A stretch of DNA of 7,524 nucleotides from Candidatus Pacearchaeota archaeon (GCA_017609695.1 JAFCDM010000024.1:1-7524), one strand, 5' to 3'. Positions 1 through 5,659 are shown, counted from the first letter of the stretch. Notes: generated from the sequence alone by a model not told the origin. Translations and numbers: made by a program.

Positions 1-44
1 AGAAGCAGGAAGAGCATCATAGTGTAGAGAAATATTAAGGACGC

Positions 45-108
45 CATCCTCCTGAGCGAAGCGAAGGATTGCGAATGTTAGTGAGCAACCTTTAGGGGGT
101 GGAGGATG
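45..108. repeat. Inverted repeat CATCCTCC/GGAGGATG
   Basis: A perfect 8-base inverted repeat has arms at 45-52 and 101-108. Between them lies unusually GC-richer sequence with GCGAA three times (in 56-77). The right arm falls inside the 3' end of the 108-residue reading frame, so that frame ends within this structure. A related GGAGGATT occurs at 532-539. It could be an end or arm site of a mobile element or a transcript-end structure; the sequence alone does not decide. Confidence 0.4.
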
Positions 109-404
109 TCACATTTTGTTAAACTTTCTATTCCTCTTGGTCTAAAATCTAAATTCTTACGACCCTTATTAGAATAGCCTATTCTCAAATCAGATAACCC
201 CATGCTATCTAATAATCCAGAAACTCCATCATATTCTTGGGTATGCTCACTTCTTAATAAAATAGCTTTATGGCTTTTTCTGGCCTCTTTCAAATTTTCA
301 AATCTTCTTGGAACCAAAATACCTTGAGATTCTACATAATCCGCAATAGTTCTTTTAGGTTGCCCCATTAACTTATTAGGATTTTTTAAATAATAGTCGT
401 CCAT
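78..404 (-). CDS. Truncated PEP/pyruvate-binding (ATP-grasp)-like protein fragment, 108 aa
   Basis: The frame starts at ATG 404 and ends at TAA 78. Residues 28-34 (GILVPRR) followed by residues 48-66 (ILLRSEHTQEYDGVSGLLD) resemble the N-terminal part of PEP-synthase/pyruvate phosphate dikinase ATP-grasp domains, where an arginine-serine strand is followed by an acidic stretch and a small-residue-rich turn. Family proteins are several hundred residues long, so 108 residues cannot make a complete enzyme. The last dozen or so residues (KCDILHPLKVAH) look unrelated and run into the inverted repeat at 45-108, suggesting the gene was cut by recombination. No Shine-Dalgarno site is obvious; two overlapping hairpins precede the start. 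It lies on the same strand as, and downstream of, the broken integrase, so it may belong to the same integrated element. Alternatively it is a stand-alone small protein of unknown role. The family assignment rests on motif resemblance only. Confidence 0.5.
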   Translation of the reverse strand: MDDYYLKNPNKLMGQPKRTIADYVESQGILVPRRFENLKEARKSHKAILLRSEHTQEYDGVSGLLDSMGLSDLRIGYSNKGRKNLDFRPRGIESLTKCDILHPLKVAH

Positions 405-413
405 TTTAAATTT

Positions 414-441
414 CTCAGAAATAATCTGAGGTTTTCACCTC
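414..441 (-). promoter_or_regulatory. Two overlapping, mutually exclusive hairpins in leader
   Basis: Read on the minus strand, GAGGT-GAAA-ACCTC (441-428) forms a 5-bp hairpin with a GNRA-type GAAA loop. It is followed by CTCAGA-TTATT-TCTGAG (430-414), a perfect 6-bp hairpin. The two share the CTC at 430-428, so only one can form fully at a time. They sit 10 bases upstream of the start at 404. The arrangement resembles an attenuator or a translational switch, but no U-run follows and a function is only inferred. Confidence 0.35.
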
Positions 442-505
442 TTAAATTTTTAGGGGCCTGCATTTTTAAACTTATCTAAGCCTTTTGAGAGGTTTCGCTT
501 CTATT

Positions 506-539
506 AATCCCCCTCCAACTCAGATTCGGTAGGAGGATT
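506..539 (-). terminator. Stem-loop downstream of integrase
   Basis: CCTCC (512-516) pairs with GGAGG (532-536), and the stem can be extended by AATC (506-509) with GATT (536-539) using a bulge and alternative pairing. It begins 6 bases after the integrase stop on the minus strand. There is no long U-run after it, so it is a weak terminator candidate and could equally be a recombinase arm site. Confidence 0.25.
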
Positions 540-545
540 GAAGAA

Positions 546-1708
546 CTACTGTTCAAGCTTCTCCTTAATCAACTCCAATATCTCAGGATCCTTAATTAAT
601 TTATTCATTATCTCATCTGCTTGTTGTCTTTCGCCGTCTTCTTTTAATATTTTATCAGCTTCTTCTTTATCAAGGACAAGTCCGCAGACTTTACAAAACT
701 TATTTGTTATTTCATTAGATATTTTACATCTCTGGCAGATTGTTGGAGCAAGTTTTGATTTTTGCTGTTGTTTTTGTGGGATTTTAATACCATTTGCTCT
801 GAGAACTGCTTCATCAGTATCTTTTCCATTCATGTGAATGTATACTGATGCCATTTTACTTGATTGTGTCCAGCCAAAATATATTTTCATAGAGGCTTCA
901 CTCATTACAGAAGCCATTCTTGTTGCTCGAGTATGTCTTAAAATATGTGGATAAACTCTTTTTTTAATACCTGCTTTTTTTGAAGCATATTTTAATATCG
1001 CAGTCATTCTATTATAACATAAACAATCTCCTTTTTGACTAACCCATAAATAAGATTCAGAATCTTTATTATTTGGATGTTCATTAATCCATGATTGAAG
1101 ATAAGGTGTAGAATTAATAATTAAAATCTTTCTCATTCCTGTTTTTCCTTTAACAGTAATTCTTGCTCCATATTCTTCAAAACTAATATGCTTAATTTGT
1201 AATGTTCCAATCTCACCAACCCTACAACCAGATTCAGCAAGTGTTGAAAGAAATGCCTTATCTCTTAAAGTTTTAGCATTTCTAATAATTGATTCAATTT
1301 CTTCTTCTGTTAAAAGCTCTTCTGGAATTGTTTCATGCTTTTTTGCAATAGTTGTTTTTAACCATTTAACTTCAGGAGGATAATCTTCAGTATCCCTAAT
1401 CATTTTGTAAATTTTTCTTACTGCAATTCTAAAAGAAACCTTTGTTTCCTCACTATAATTAGTTTGATTAAGCTCTGTATTACTTTCATAATATCTTCTT
1501 TTGTAGCTTGCTCTATGGCTTTCTGGAGCATGTTTGTAAACTTGATTAGATAAAATAAATAAGCATCAACTTTACCATAGGAAATATTATCACAAAGACA
1601 TTGATCTTTAAATCTTAAAAGAATTTTTTGATTGTCTTCGGAGATTGTTGATTTTCCTAATCTCTTTATTGTTCTTTCTAATCTTGCTTTGTAATTGTGT
1701 ATATCCAT
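546..1708 (-). pseudogene. Tyrosine recombinase/integrase with C-terminal zinc ribbon, frameshifted
   Basis: This is a site-specific tyrosine recombinase split over two frames. The first frame (1708-1418, 96 codons) carries the SAM-like core-binding N-terminal domain. The second (open to 546) carries the catalytic domain. Reading through the second frame upstream of its first ATG (1403) gives a plausible continuation (NQTNYSEETKVSFRIAVRKI) that joins the first frame near 1466-1472 if one base is restored. Repaired, the protein would be about 387 residues. Counting from M at 1403, the catalytic residues are R61 (SGCRVGE), a beta-hairpin lysine (K85 or K87), H153-x-x-R156 (HILRHT), W178 and nucleophile Y188. 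C223/C226 and C237/C240 form a CxxC-x10-CxxC zinc ribbon, seen in several archaeal integrases. All catalytic residues survive, so the break is recent, a sequencing error, or bypassed by ribosomal frameshifting. The gene follows tRNA-Ser with its own promoter. The family call is firm; the pseudogene status is less so. Confidence 0.85.
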
Positions 1709-1725
1709 ATATCGCTATATCATGG
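1705..1725 (-). promoter_or_regulatory. Palindrome over the integrase start codon
   Basis: Two 8-base arms, CCATATAT and ATATCATGG (the latter with one bulged C), flank a CGCT centre. The left arm covers the start codon at 1708-1706. A dyad here could be an operator for autoregulation by the recombinase or another repressor. This is inferred from position and symmetry only. Confidence 0.3.
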
Positions 1726-1730
1726 TCAGC

Positions 1731-1737
1731 TTATAAA
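1731..1737 (-). promoter_or_regulatory. TATA box for integrase
   Basis: TTTATAA on the minus strand is centred about 26 bases before the ATG at 1708, which fits archaeal TATA-to-start spacing for a leaderless mRNA. It lies in the 62-base gap between the tRNA-Ser 3' end and the integrase, so the integrase is probably transcribed independently of the tRNA. Confidence 0.45.
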
Positions 1738-1770
1738 CCACGATTGTTACAGCGTTCTTATTTTTCAAAA

Positions 1771-1850
1771 CGCCCCCGCCCGGAATCGAACCGGGAAGCC
1801 CAAAGGGCACTGGTCTCAAGCCAGCTCGAGTACCATTGTCGCACGGAGGC
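1771..1850 (-). tRNA. tRNA-Ser (anticodon UGA)
   Basis: An 80-base class II tRNA folds cleanly. The 7-bp acceptor stem is GCCTCCG/CGGGGGC with one T-G pair. The D-arm is CGA/TCG with a GG-containing loop. The anticodon stem is GCTGG/CCAGT, with loop CTTGAGA giving anticodon TGA at 1818-1816. The long variable arm is GCCC-TTT-GGGC, and the T-arm CCCGG-TTCGATT-CCGGG is perfect. The long variable arm, the UGA anticodon and discriminator G73 at 1771 all identify serine. No CCA is encoded; TTTT follows directly and probably serves as the transcription end. There is no intron. The 3' end faces the integrase, so the T-arm/acceptor region is a likely attachment site. Confidence 0.95.
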
Positions 1851-1873
1851 ATAATCATAATAAAATTAAAGGA

Positions 1874-1881
1874 TTTTTAAA
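1874..1881 (-). promoter_or_regulatory. TATA box for tRNA-Ser
   Basis: TTTAAAAA on the minus strand, within CCTTTAAAAATCC, is centred about 28 bases before the tRNA 5' end at 1850, the expected archaeal promoter spacing for a tRNA gene. Confidence 0.5.
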
Positions 1882-1897
1882 GGTTGTTGTTAAGAAT

Positions 1898-2086
1898 TTA
1901 CCAGCTTCTTTTCCTACAATCTTTAACCAATTCAATCCAATGTTTATCACAATGGATTCCAGCATCTAAACCATTATCTATCCTTCTCTCCCCTTGTTTA
2001 TCACAAGGAACAAATCTTTCCCATACATTATTATAAGGTTCACAACCTCCTTGGAGTTTGTTTTTTCCAGTATAATCAGTTTTCAT
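1898..2086 (-). CDS. Small Cys/His-rich putative zinc-binding protein, 62 aa
   Basis: The ATG at 2086 is chosen over an in-frame TTG at 2098 because GAGGGG lies 4 bases before it, and because the same leader precedes the ATG of the next gene upstream. The protein has C15, C28, H45, C46, H49 and C57, and a C-terminal half (GLDAGIHCDKHWIELVKDCRKRSW in total, residues 39-62) that looks like a conserved small-protein signature. The Cys/His spacing suggests a single structural zinc site; the conserved basic-aromatic tail RKRSW has no function known to me. It may be co-transcribed with the acetyltransferase gene 53 bases upstream, and it ends 47 bases before the tRNA-Ser gene. The function is unknown. 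Confidence 0.65.
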   Translation of the reverse strand: MKTDYTGKNKLQGGCEPYNNVWERFVPCDKQGERRIDNGLDAGIHCDKHWIELVKDCRKRSW

Positions 2087-2108
2087 TTTTCCCCTCAAAT
2101 CTATTAAT
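2087..2108 (-). repeat. Duplicated 22-base translation leader, copy 1
   Basis: These 22 bases, read on the minus strand as ATTAATAGATTTGAGGGG plus four A, are identical to 2637-2658. The copy ends immediately before the ATG of the 62-residue protein and supplies its GAGGGG ribosome-binding site. Identity extends through an upstream TAATAG that has no coding role here. Confidence 0.7.
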
Positions 2109-2139
2109 AAACCTTAGGTTATAAAAATTATTGTGATAC

Positions 2140-2637
2140 TTAGAATAAGTCTAAAGCCCTTGGAACAATTATTCCTCTTGATTTTTTTATAGGTTTTATC
2201 ATAACAATATCTGGAGCTCCATCATCATATAAAGGTTTAGATAAGATAGGAATAAAACCACAACTTTCAAAAAAAGCAATTACATTAGGAAATTCAGAAG
2301 GGGCATCTACAATCATAGCATCATAATTTGGATTTTCAACCACTACTTGTTTTAACATAAATGTTGGGCAATATCTCCCTCTAATTTGAGGATGTACCCT
2401 TAGATTTTTTACTTCTAAAAACCCAGGATTTTTTTTATGTGGTTGATAAATTACATCCCCCACAATTCTTCTTTCAAAAAATGTAATAATTCCTTTTTTA
2501 TAACCATCTACTAATTCTGCTTTACATTTTGGAACCCAACCCCTATAATTAGGATAACTCAAATCTTGTTTATACAAAAAATCAATACATTGATTAAGTT
2601 CTTCTACTGATTCAATATCTGTAAATTCAAATCTCAT
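2140..2637 (-). CDS. GNAT-family N-acetyltransferase, 165 aa
   Basis: The protein probably transfers an acyl group from acyl-CoA to an amine; the substrate is unknown. The order of elements fits the GNAT fold: an N-terminal helix region (residues 10-50), a beta hairpin (51-66, ITFFERRIVGDVIY), a central strand and acyl-CoA-binding motif A at 76-90 (VKNLRVHPQIRGRY, with Q84-I-R-G87-R as the pyrophosphate loop), a strand (106-111, DAMIVD) and motif B helix ending NVIAFFESCGF (118-128). The length matches single-domain family members. The start at ATG 2637 has GAGGGG 3 bases upstream. It lies 16 bases after the stop of the 228-residue gene, so the two are likely one transcript. The C-terminal tail GIIVPRALDLF lies beyond the fold and resembles GILVPRRFENL in the fragment at 78-404. 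Specific possibilities such as a ribosomal-protein or small-molecule acetyltransferase cannot be told apart. Confidence 0.75.
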   Translation of the reverse strand: MRFEFTDIESVEELNQCIDFLYKQDLSYPNYRGWVPKCKAELVDGYKKGIITFFERRIVGDVIYQPHKKNPGFLEVKNLRVHPQIRGRYCPTFMLKQVVVENPNYDAMIVDAPSEFPNVIAFFESCGFIPILSKPLYDDGAPDIVMIKPIKKSRGIIVPRALDLF

Positions 2638-2658
2638 TTTCCCCTCAAATCTATTAAT
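2637..2658 (-). repeat. Duplicated 22-base translation leader, copy 2
   Basis: This is identical to 2087-2108 over 22 bases. It spans the TAA stop of the 228-residue gene, a following TAG, the GAGGGG ribosome-binding site and the first base of the acetyltransferase ATG. Because it contains the end of one gene and the start signal of the next, it may be the source copy from which the other leader was derived. Confidence 0.7.
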
Positions 2659-3340
2659 CTCTTTTTTTATCTAAACCTTCCCCAATTATTTGTTTAGCAA
2701 AATTTCCAAAACCTTCATCTCTTTTTAATTGATAATTAAAAAATGCAGTATAAATTTGACTAAAAGTTTTTATATCTTCTATATCTTCTCTAAAGTGAAA
2801 ACAAGGGTTTACAGGCATTTCCCAGGTTTTATACAAAATAACTCTTTCAAGAGGGCGAGTTGGGGGTCCATCTAATTTAATCTTCCCTTTAACATTTTTA
2901 TGTTTTCCTTGAATTAGTTTTTCAATATTTGAATTAATTTCCCCCATAACTACCTCTTCTTCAAAATCTCTTAAAGAAATTTTAGGAGAAGAACAAACAA
3001 TAGAAAGAGTTTTATTATTATGTTCAGGACCAATCATAAATAAGTTAAATTCTTCTTGAAGTTTTTTTGTATAAAAGACAGCTTTTGGATTTCCATAAGT
3101 TCCATATACCCCCTTTCCATTTAAACAGGATTGAACTTTATCTATACCTAAGCCATGAAAATAATGAATCATTCCTTTTTTGATATTTAATTCCCCTTTT
3201 AAATTATATTCAAAAAGACAATTAATCCATGATAACTCATTTTGACCATAGAATTTATTCATAGAATCAAAAAAAACTTCTCCAATTGAGTTAATATCAA
3301 CATTTTCTTGTGTTTCTCTTGGAGTTTCAATTACAACCAT
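2654..3340 (-). CDS. Uncharacterised protein, 228 aa
   Basis: I do not recognise this family. The sequence reads as a soluble alpha/beta protein without signal peptide or membrane segment. It has aromatic-rich motifs (MNKFYGQNELSWINCLFEYN near residues 27-46; GMIHYFHGLG near 57-66), a hydrophobic strand before GPEHNNKTLSIVC (about 103-116), and a basic linker (QGKHKNVKGKIKLDGPPTRP) followed by an aromatic C-terminal part. The start ATG at 3340 is supported by a TATA-like box about 25 bases upstream and no ribosome-binding site, consistent with a leaderless message. It is the first gene of a probable unit with the GNAT gene 16 bases downstream, so a shared pathway is possible, for example as the target or partner of the acetyltransferase. 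A structure prediction would be the best route to a fold. Confidence 0.6.
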   Translation of the reverse strand: MVVIETPRETQENVDINSIGEVFFDSMNKFYGQNELSWINCLFEYNLKGELNIKKGMIHYFHGLGIDKVQSCLNGKGVYGTYGNPKAVFYTKKLQEEFNLFMIGPEHNNKTLSIVCSSPKISLRDFEEEVVMGEINSNIEKLIQGKHKNVKGKIKLDGPPTRPLERVILYKTWEMPVNPCFHFREDIEDIKTFSQIYTAFFNYQLKRDEGFGNFAKQIIGEGLDKKRD

Positions 3341-3360
3341 TTAATTATAATCTCTTTTTA

Positions 3361-3370
3361 TTTTAAAAAG
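3361..3370 (-). promoter_or_regulatory. TATA-like box for the 228-aa gene
   Basis: CTTTTTAAAA on the minus strand is centred about 25 bases before the ATG at 3340, implying a leaderless transcript independent of the ribosomal operon that ends at 3442. Confidence 0.35.
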
Positions 3371-3420
3371 ATTTAGAGGATAGAAAACATAATTCCAATT
3401 ACCTTTGTTTGACTAATCTA

Positions 3421-3438
3421 ATTAAATTAAAAATAAAA
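3421..3438 (-). terminator. U-rich terminator of the L1-L10-L12 operon
   Basis: Three bases after the rpl12 stop the minus strand reads TTTTATTTTTAATTTAAT. Such pyrimidine tracts without a stable stem are the usual intrinsic terminators of archaeal RNA polymerase, and no further ribosomal gene follows. Confidence 0.5.
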
Positions 3439-3441
3439 TGA

Positions 3442-3738
3442 TTAGCCAAACAATGCTGAAAGTCCTTCTGCTGCAGCTTCTTTCTTTTCTTCTTTTGGTT
3501 TTTCTGCAGGAGCTGATTCTCCACCACTAACTTCGCCACTAGTTGCAGGTGCTGAACTTGTTACAATAGCATTTTCAAGTTCTTTTTCTATGTCTACATC
3601 TTTCAAACTTGCAACAAGACTTTTTACTTTTCCTTCATCTACTTGTGCACCAGCTGATTGCATAATTTTTGTGATGCTTTCTGCATCAACAGGTTTTCCT
3701 AACTTATGCAAAAGCAATGCTGCATATACATATTCCAT
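3442..3738 (-). CDS. rpl12: Ribosomal protein L12 (P1-type, archaeal)
   Basis: This is the archaeal acidic stalk protein. Dimers bind the C-terminal helices of L10 and recruit translation factors through the flexible tail. Residues 1-60 form the helical dimerisation/L10-binding domain (MEYVYAALLLHKLGKPVDAESIT... is typical). Residues 61-85 are an Ala/Gly/Ser/Glu hinge, residues 85-90 are charged, and the end EGLSALFG (91-98) is the conserved factor-binding motif shared with eukaryotic P-proteins. The length of 98 fits the family. The ATG at 3738 directly follows the TAA of the 88-residue gene, and AGGAGGA lies 7 bases upstream inside that gene. This is the strongest ribosome-binding site in the window, fitting the need for several L12 copies per ribosome. 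It is the last gene of the operon. Confidence 0.96.
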   Translation of the reverse strand: MEYVYAALLLHKLGKPVDAESITKIMQSAGAQVDEGKVKSLVASLKDVDIEKELENAIVTSSAPATSGEVSGGESAPAEKPKEEKKEAAAEGLSALFG

Positions 3739-4005
3739 TTATGATTCCTCCTGATTATTTAATTGAATGCTTTGTAATATCCTTTGAAGACCCTTTAAAT
3801 TATGATTTGAATCGGAGCACCATTTCTTAACAATTTCGGTTTGTCCAATCTGTTTTCCTAATTCCATATATGACTCTGCCTCTGCCTTTTCCAGAATAGC
3901 ATAACCCATCAATATCTCTAAAAAAAGATTAGCTTTGTCATAATCCCCTACTATTAAACACTCTTTTGTTTGTTCATATAATCTTAATTTATCATATCTC
4001 ACCAT
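3739..4005 (-). CDS. Unknown 88-aa helical protein between rpl10 and rpl12
   Basis: The gene starts at ATG 4005, one base after the L10 stop, with GGGGG 8 bases upstream, and ends with TAA directly against the L12 start. An upstream in-frame extension to 4104 would overlap L10 and encode only a lysine-rich shadow, so the short start is preferred. The protein looks wholly alpha-helical (YDKLRLYEQTKECL, DYDKANLFLEILMGYAILEKAEAESYMELGKQIG, then GLQRILQSIQ), with a helix-turn-helix-pair feel like a single TPR-like or SAM-like bundle, and two cysteines (C16, C63) not spaced as a zinc site. It lies in an operon that in archaea normally passes directly from L10 to L12. Its perfect packing and the L12 ribosome-binding site inside its last codons imply translational coupling. 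A role near the ribosomal stalk is plausible but unproven, and I do not recognise the family. Confidence 0.7.
   Translation of the reverse strand: MVRYDKLRLYEQTKECLIVGDYDKANLFLEILMGYAILEKAEAESYMELGKQIGQTEIVKKWCSDSNHNLKGLQRILQSIQLNNQEES
3746..3752 (-). promoter_or_regulatory. Strong Shine-Dalgarno site of rpl12
   Basis: AGGAGGA on the minus strand is 7 bases before the L12 ATG and lies within codons of the preceding 88-residue gene. It matches the anti-SD core better than any other site in the window. Confidence 0.75.
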
Positions 4006-4006
4006 T

Positions 4007-5029
4007 TTATTTTCCCCCTTTATCTTCTTGAGACTTTTCTTCCACACCTTCTTTCTTCTCTTCAACTTTTTTCTCTTCAACAACTTCCTCTTTATCACTC
4101 TCACTTAGGGTTTCATCAGATATTGGTTTAGGAATTTCTTTATCAGATTTAGATTCAAATTTTTCAAGAGCTTGGTTATTTGCATTTGCTTTAGCCAGCA
4201 AATAACCAATTGTGTCTTTACAATAATAAACAATTTTTTGAGCAAAACCTAATGCTTTTCCAGCAGCAGTTTTTAAATTTTCAAGAACTTCTTCTTGATT
4301 TATATTAATATTAGTATATACTTTTTCTGTTTGAATATCATAAATAACCAAAGGAATTAATCCTATTTTAAAAGGATGAATTTCTAATTTTTGTAATACT
4401 GAGGCTGCATTTCCATCAATCTCTTGCCCTTTTTTTATAATTACTCTTGGCTCTTTAATCGAAATTTTTCCATCTTCAACAGAAATTTGTATTCCTAATG
4501 CTCCTAATTCACTAATTGCTGGGCCTGGAACTAAACTAGTTGGTCCAGCTTTGACTTCAATATCATCAGGAGATATTTGTCCTGCCTTTGCAGCAACAGA
4601 AGTTTTTTCTTTAGATAAAGTTCCTGCTAACTCAAAACCTTCCATATCTGAAATAGCAAAAGCACAATTTTCTTGAATTTGTTTTTCCAAAGAAAGGATA
4701 GATTCTTTTCCTATTTTTTTGATTGTTCTTAAAAGGATATTTTTTTTAGCAACTTTAATCAAAACCTTGCCCCTAAGAGATTTTTTAATTTCTTGAAATT
4801 GTTTTGAAGGCAAATTTTTAATTGAAACAATCATAAGAGTTTTAGAATTCTTGATTTTTTCCACTAGTTCGTCTATTAATTTATTTTTTCTTGCATAAGC
4901 TTTTGATTCTTTTTTCTTAACTCCAACTTTTCTCTCTTGTGAAGTTTCATCTATTTTCTTCTCACTTTCTGAATTTATCAAATCTGCAGTTTTTTCAATT
5001 TCTGGTTTGTTAATTATTTCAGCTTGCAT
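4007..5029 (-). CDS. rpl10: Ribosomal protein L10 (P0-type stalk base, archaeal)
   Basis: L10 anchors the L12 stalk to 23S rRNA next to L11. Residues about 45-140 are the rRNA-binding domain (NSKTLMIVSIKNLPSKQFQEIKK, LRGKVLIKVAKKNILLRTIKK). Residues about 150-225 are the archaeal/eukaryotic insertion domain (AGPTSLVPGPAISELGALGIQ, KKGQEIDGNAASVLQKL, HPFKIGL). Residues about 245-290 are the helical spine that binds L12 dimers. The tail 291-340 is Glu/Lys-rich. Two features are unusual. An N-terminal extension of about 45 charged residues precedes the normal start of the fold. The C-terminus ends EDKGGK, without the GLxxLFG motif that many archaeal L10 proteins share with L12. The ATG at 5029 abuts the L1 stop, with GGAG 6 bases upstream, so the long N-terminus is well supported. 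Translation is probably coupled to L1. Confidence 0.95.
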   Translation of the reverse strand: MQAEIINKPEIEKTADLINSESEKKIDETSQERKVGVKKKESKAYARKNKLIDELVEKIKNSKTLMIVSIKNLPSKQFQEIKKSLRGKVLIKVAKKNILLRTIKKIGKESILSLEKQIQENCAFAISDMEGFELAGTLSKEKTSVAAKAGQISPDDIEVKAGPTSLVPGPAISELGALGIQISVEDGKISIKEPRVIIKKGQEIDGNAASVLQKLEIHPFKIGLIPLVIYDIQTEKVYTNININQEEVLENLKTAAGKALGFAQKIVYYCKDTIGYLLAKANANNQALEKFESKSDKEIPKPISDETLSESDKEEVVEEKKVEEKKEGVEEKSQEDKGGK

Positions 5030-5659
5030 TTAAATCTCCGTAACAACAGGCTTATCCATTGTTAATTTTATTTTAACATTTCTAATATTATCTTTTTTTC
5101 TTGGAAGAGAATCTAAAATTTTATTATAAATCCTAATTGCATTTTGCATAATTTGCTCATTAGTTAAAGATTCTTTTGCAACACCTACTTTGATACTTGG
5201 TTCTTTTACAACCACACGAACACTTGAATTAATTTTTTTAAGGATTTCTTCAATTATTTTATCATCTTCAGAAGGTAAAATACCAAGTTGAGGGGAAGGC
5301 ATTTTTCCTGCAGGTCCTAAAATTCTACCAAAATTTGTAGCAACCGCAGGCATTAATTTAGCATTAGCAATAAAAAAATCATATTTTTTAACTAATTTTT
5401 TAATCTCTTTTTTTTCTTTGAATTTTAAAAAATCTTCTTTTTTAATTGTATCCACTAAAGAAGATTTTTTTTCTAAAAATCCAGCAACTCTTTTGTTTTT
5501 AATTTTATTAGGAAGCTGAATAAATATATTAAAGGCATTTTTTCTAAGATCAAATTCTTTTAGATTTACAATTAAATCAACAGTTTGATCAAAATTTCTT
5601 TTGTTCTCACTATTTCTAAGTTTTTCTATTGCTTTAAGAAACTTTTCTTCGTCTGACAT
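5030..5659 (-). CDS. rpl1: Ribosomal protein L1 (uL1)
   Basis: L1 binds the mobile L1 stalk of 23S rRNA and helps release E-site tRNA. In methanogenic archaea and bacteria it also represses its own operon by binding an mRNA mimic of the rRNA site. At 209 residues it has the normal archaeal length. The N-terminal half includes FDQTVDLIVNLKEFDLRK (23-40). The family signature FGRILGPAGKMPSPQ lies at 110-124, and domain I is completed by SVRVVVKEPSIKVGVAK and the C-terminal strand VKIKLTMDKP. The start at ATG 5659 follows a TATA box at the right distance. It is the first gene of the operon; no L11 gene is upstream, unlike many archaea, where L11 precedes L1. An mRNA operator for L1 autoregulation was not recognised in the short leader. 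Confidence 0.96.
   Translation of the reverse strand: MSDEEKFLKAIEKLRNSENKRNFDQTVDLIVNLKEFDLRKNAFNIFIQLPNKIKNKRVAGFLEKKSSLVDTIKKEDFLKFKEKKEIKKLVKKYDFFIANAKLMPAVATNFGRILGPAGKMPSPQLGILPSEDDKIIEEILKKINSSVRVVVKEPSIKVGVAKESLTNEQIMQNAIRIYNKILDSLPRKKDNIRNVKIKLTMDKPVVTEI

Noticed and set aside
1..47. Minus-strand partial frame MASLIFLYTMMLFLL running off the left edge
   Set aside because: It is hydrophobic like a signal peptide and has AGGAGG directly against the ATG, but there is no spacing for ribosome binding and too few codons are visible to support a gene.
538..837. Plus-strand open frame of 99 codons
   Set aside because: It lies antisense to the integrase catalytic domain and zinc ribbon, which have clear family motifs; its own sequence is low-complexity Ser/Leu/Phe typical of a shadow frame.
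1645..1969. Two plus-strand open frames across the tRNA
   Set aside because: Both run through the antisense of tRNA-Ser, giving the familiar spurious peptide RPRPESNRE or PARNRTGKP produced by reverse-read tRNA T-arms.
4006..4104. N-terminal extension of the 88-aa protein into rpl10
   Set aside because: It encodes only a Lys/Arg-rich shift-frame reading of the L10 acidic tail, and a start with a ribosome-binding site exists at 4005.
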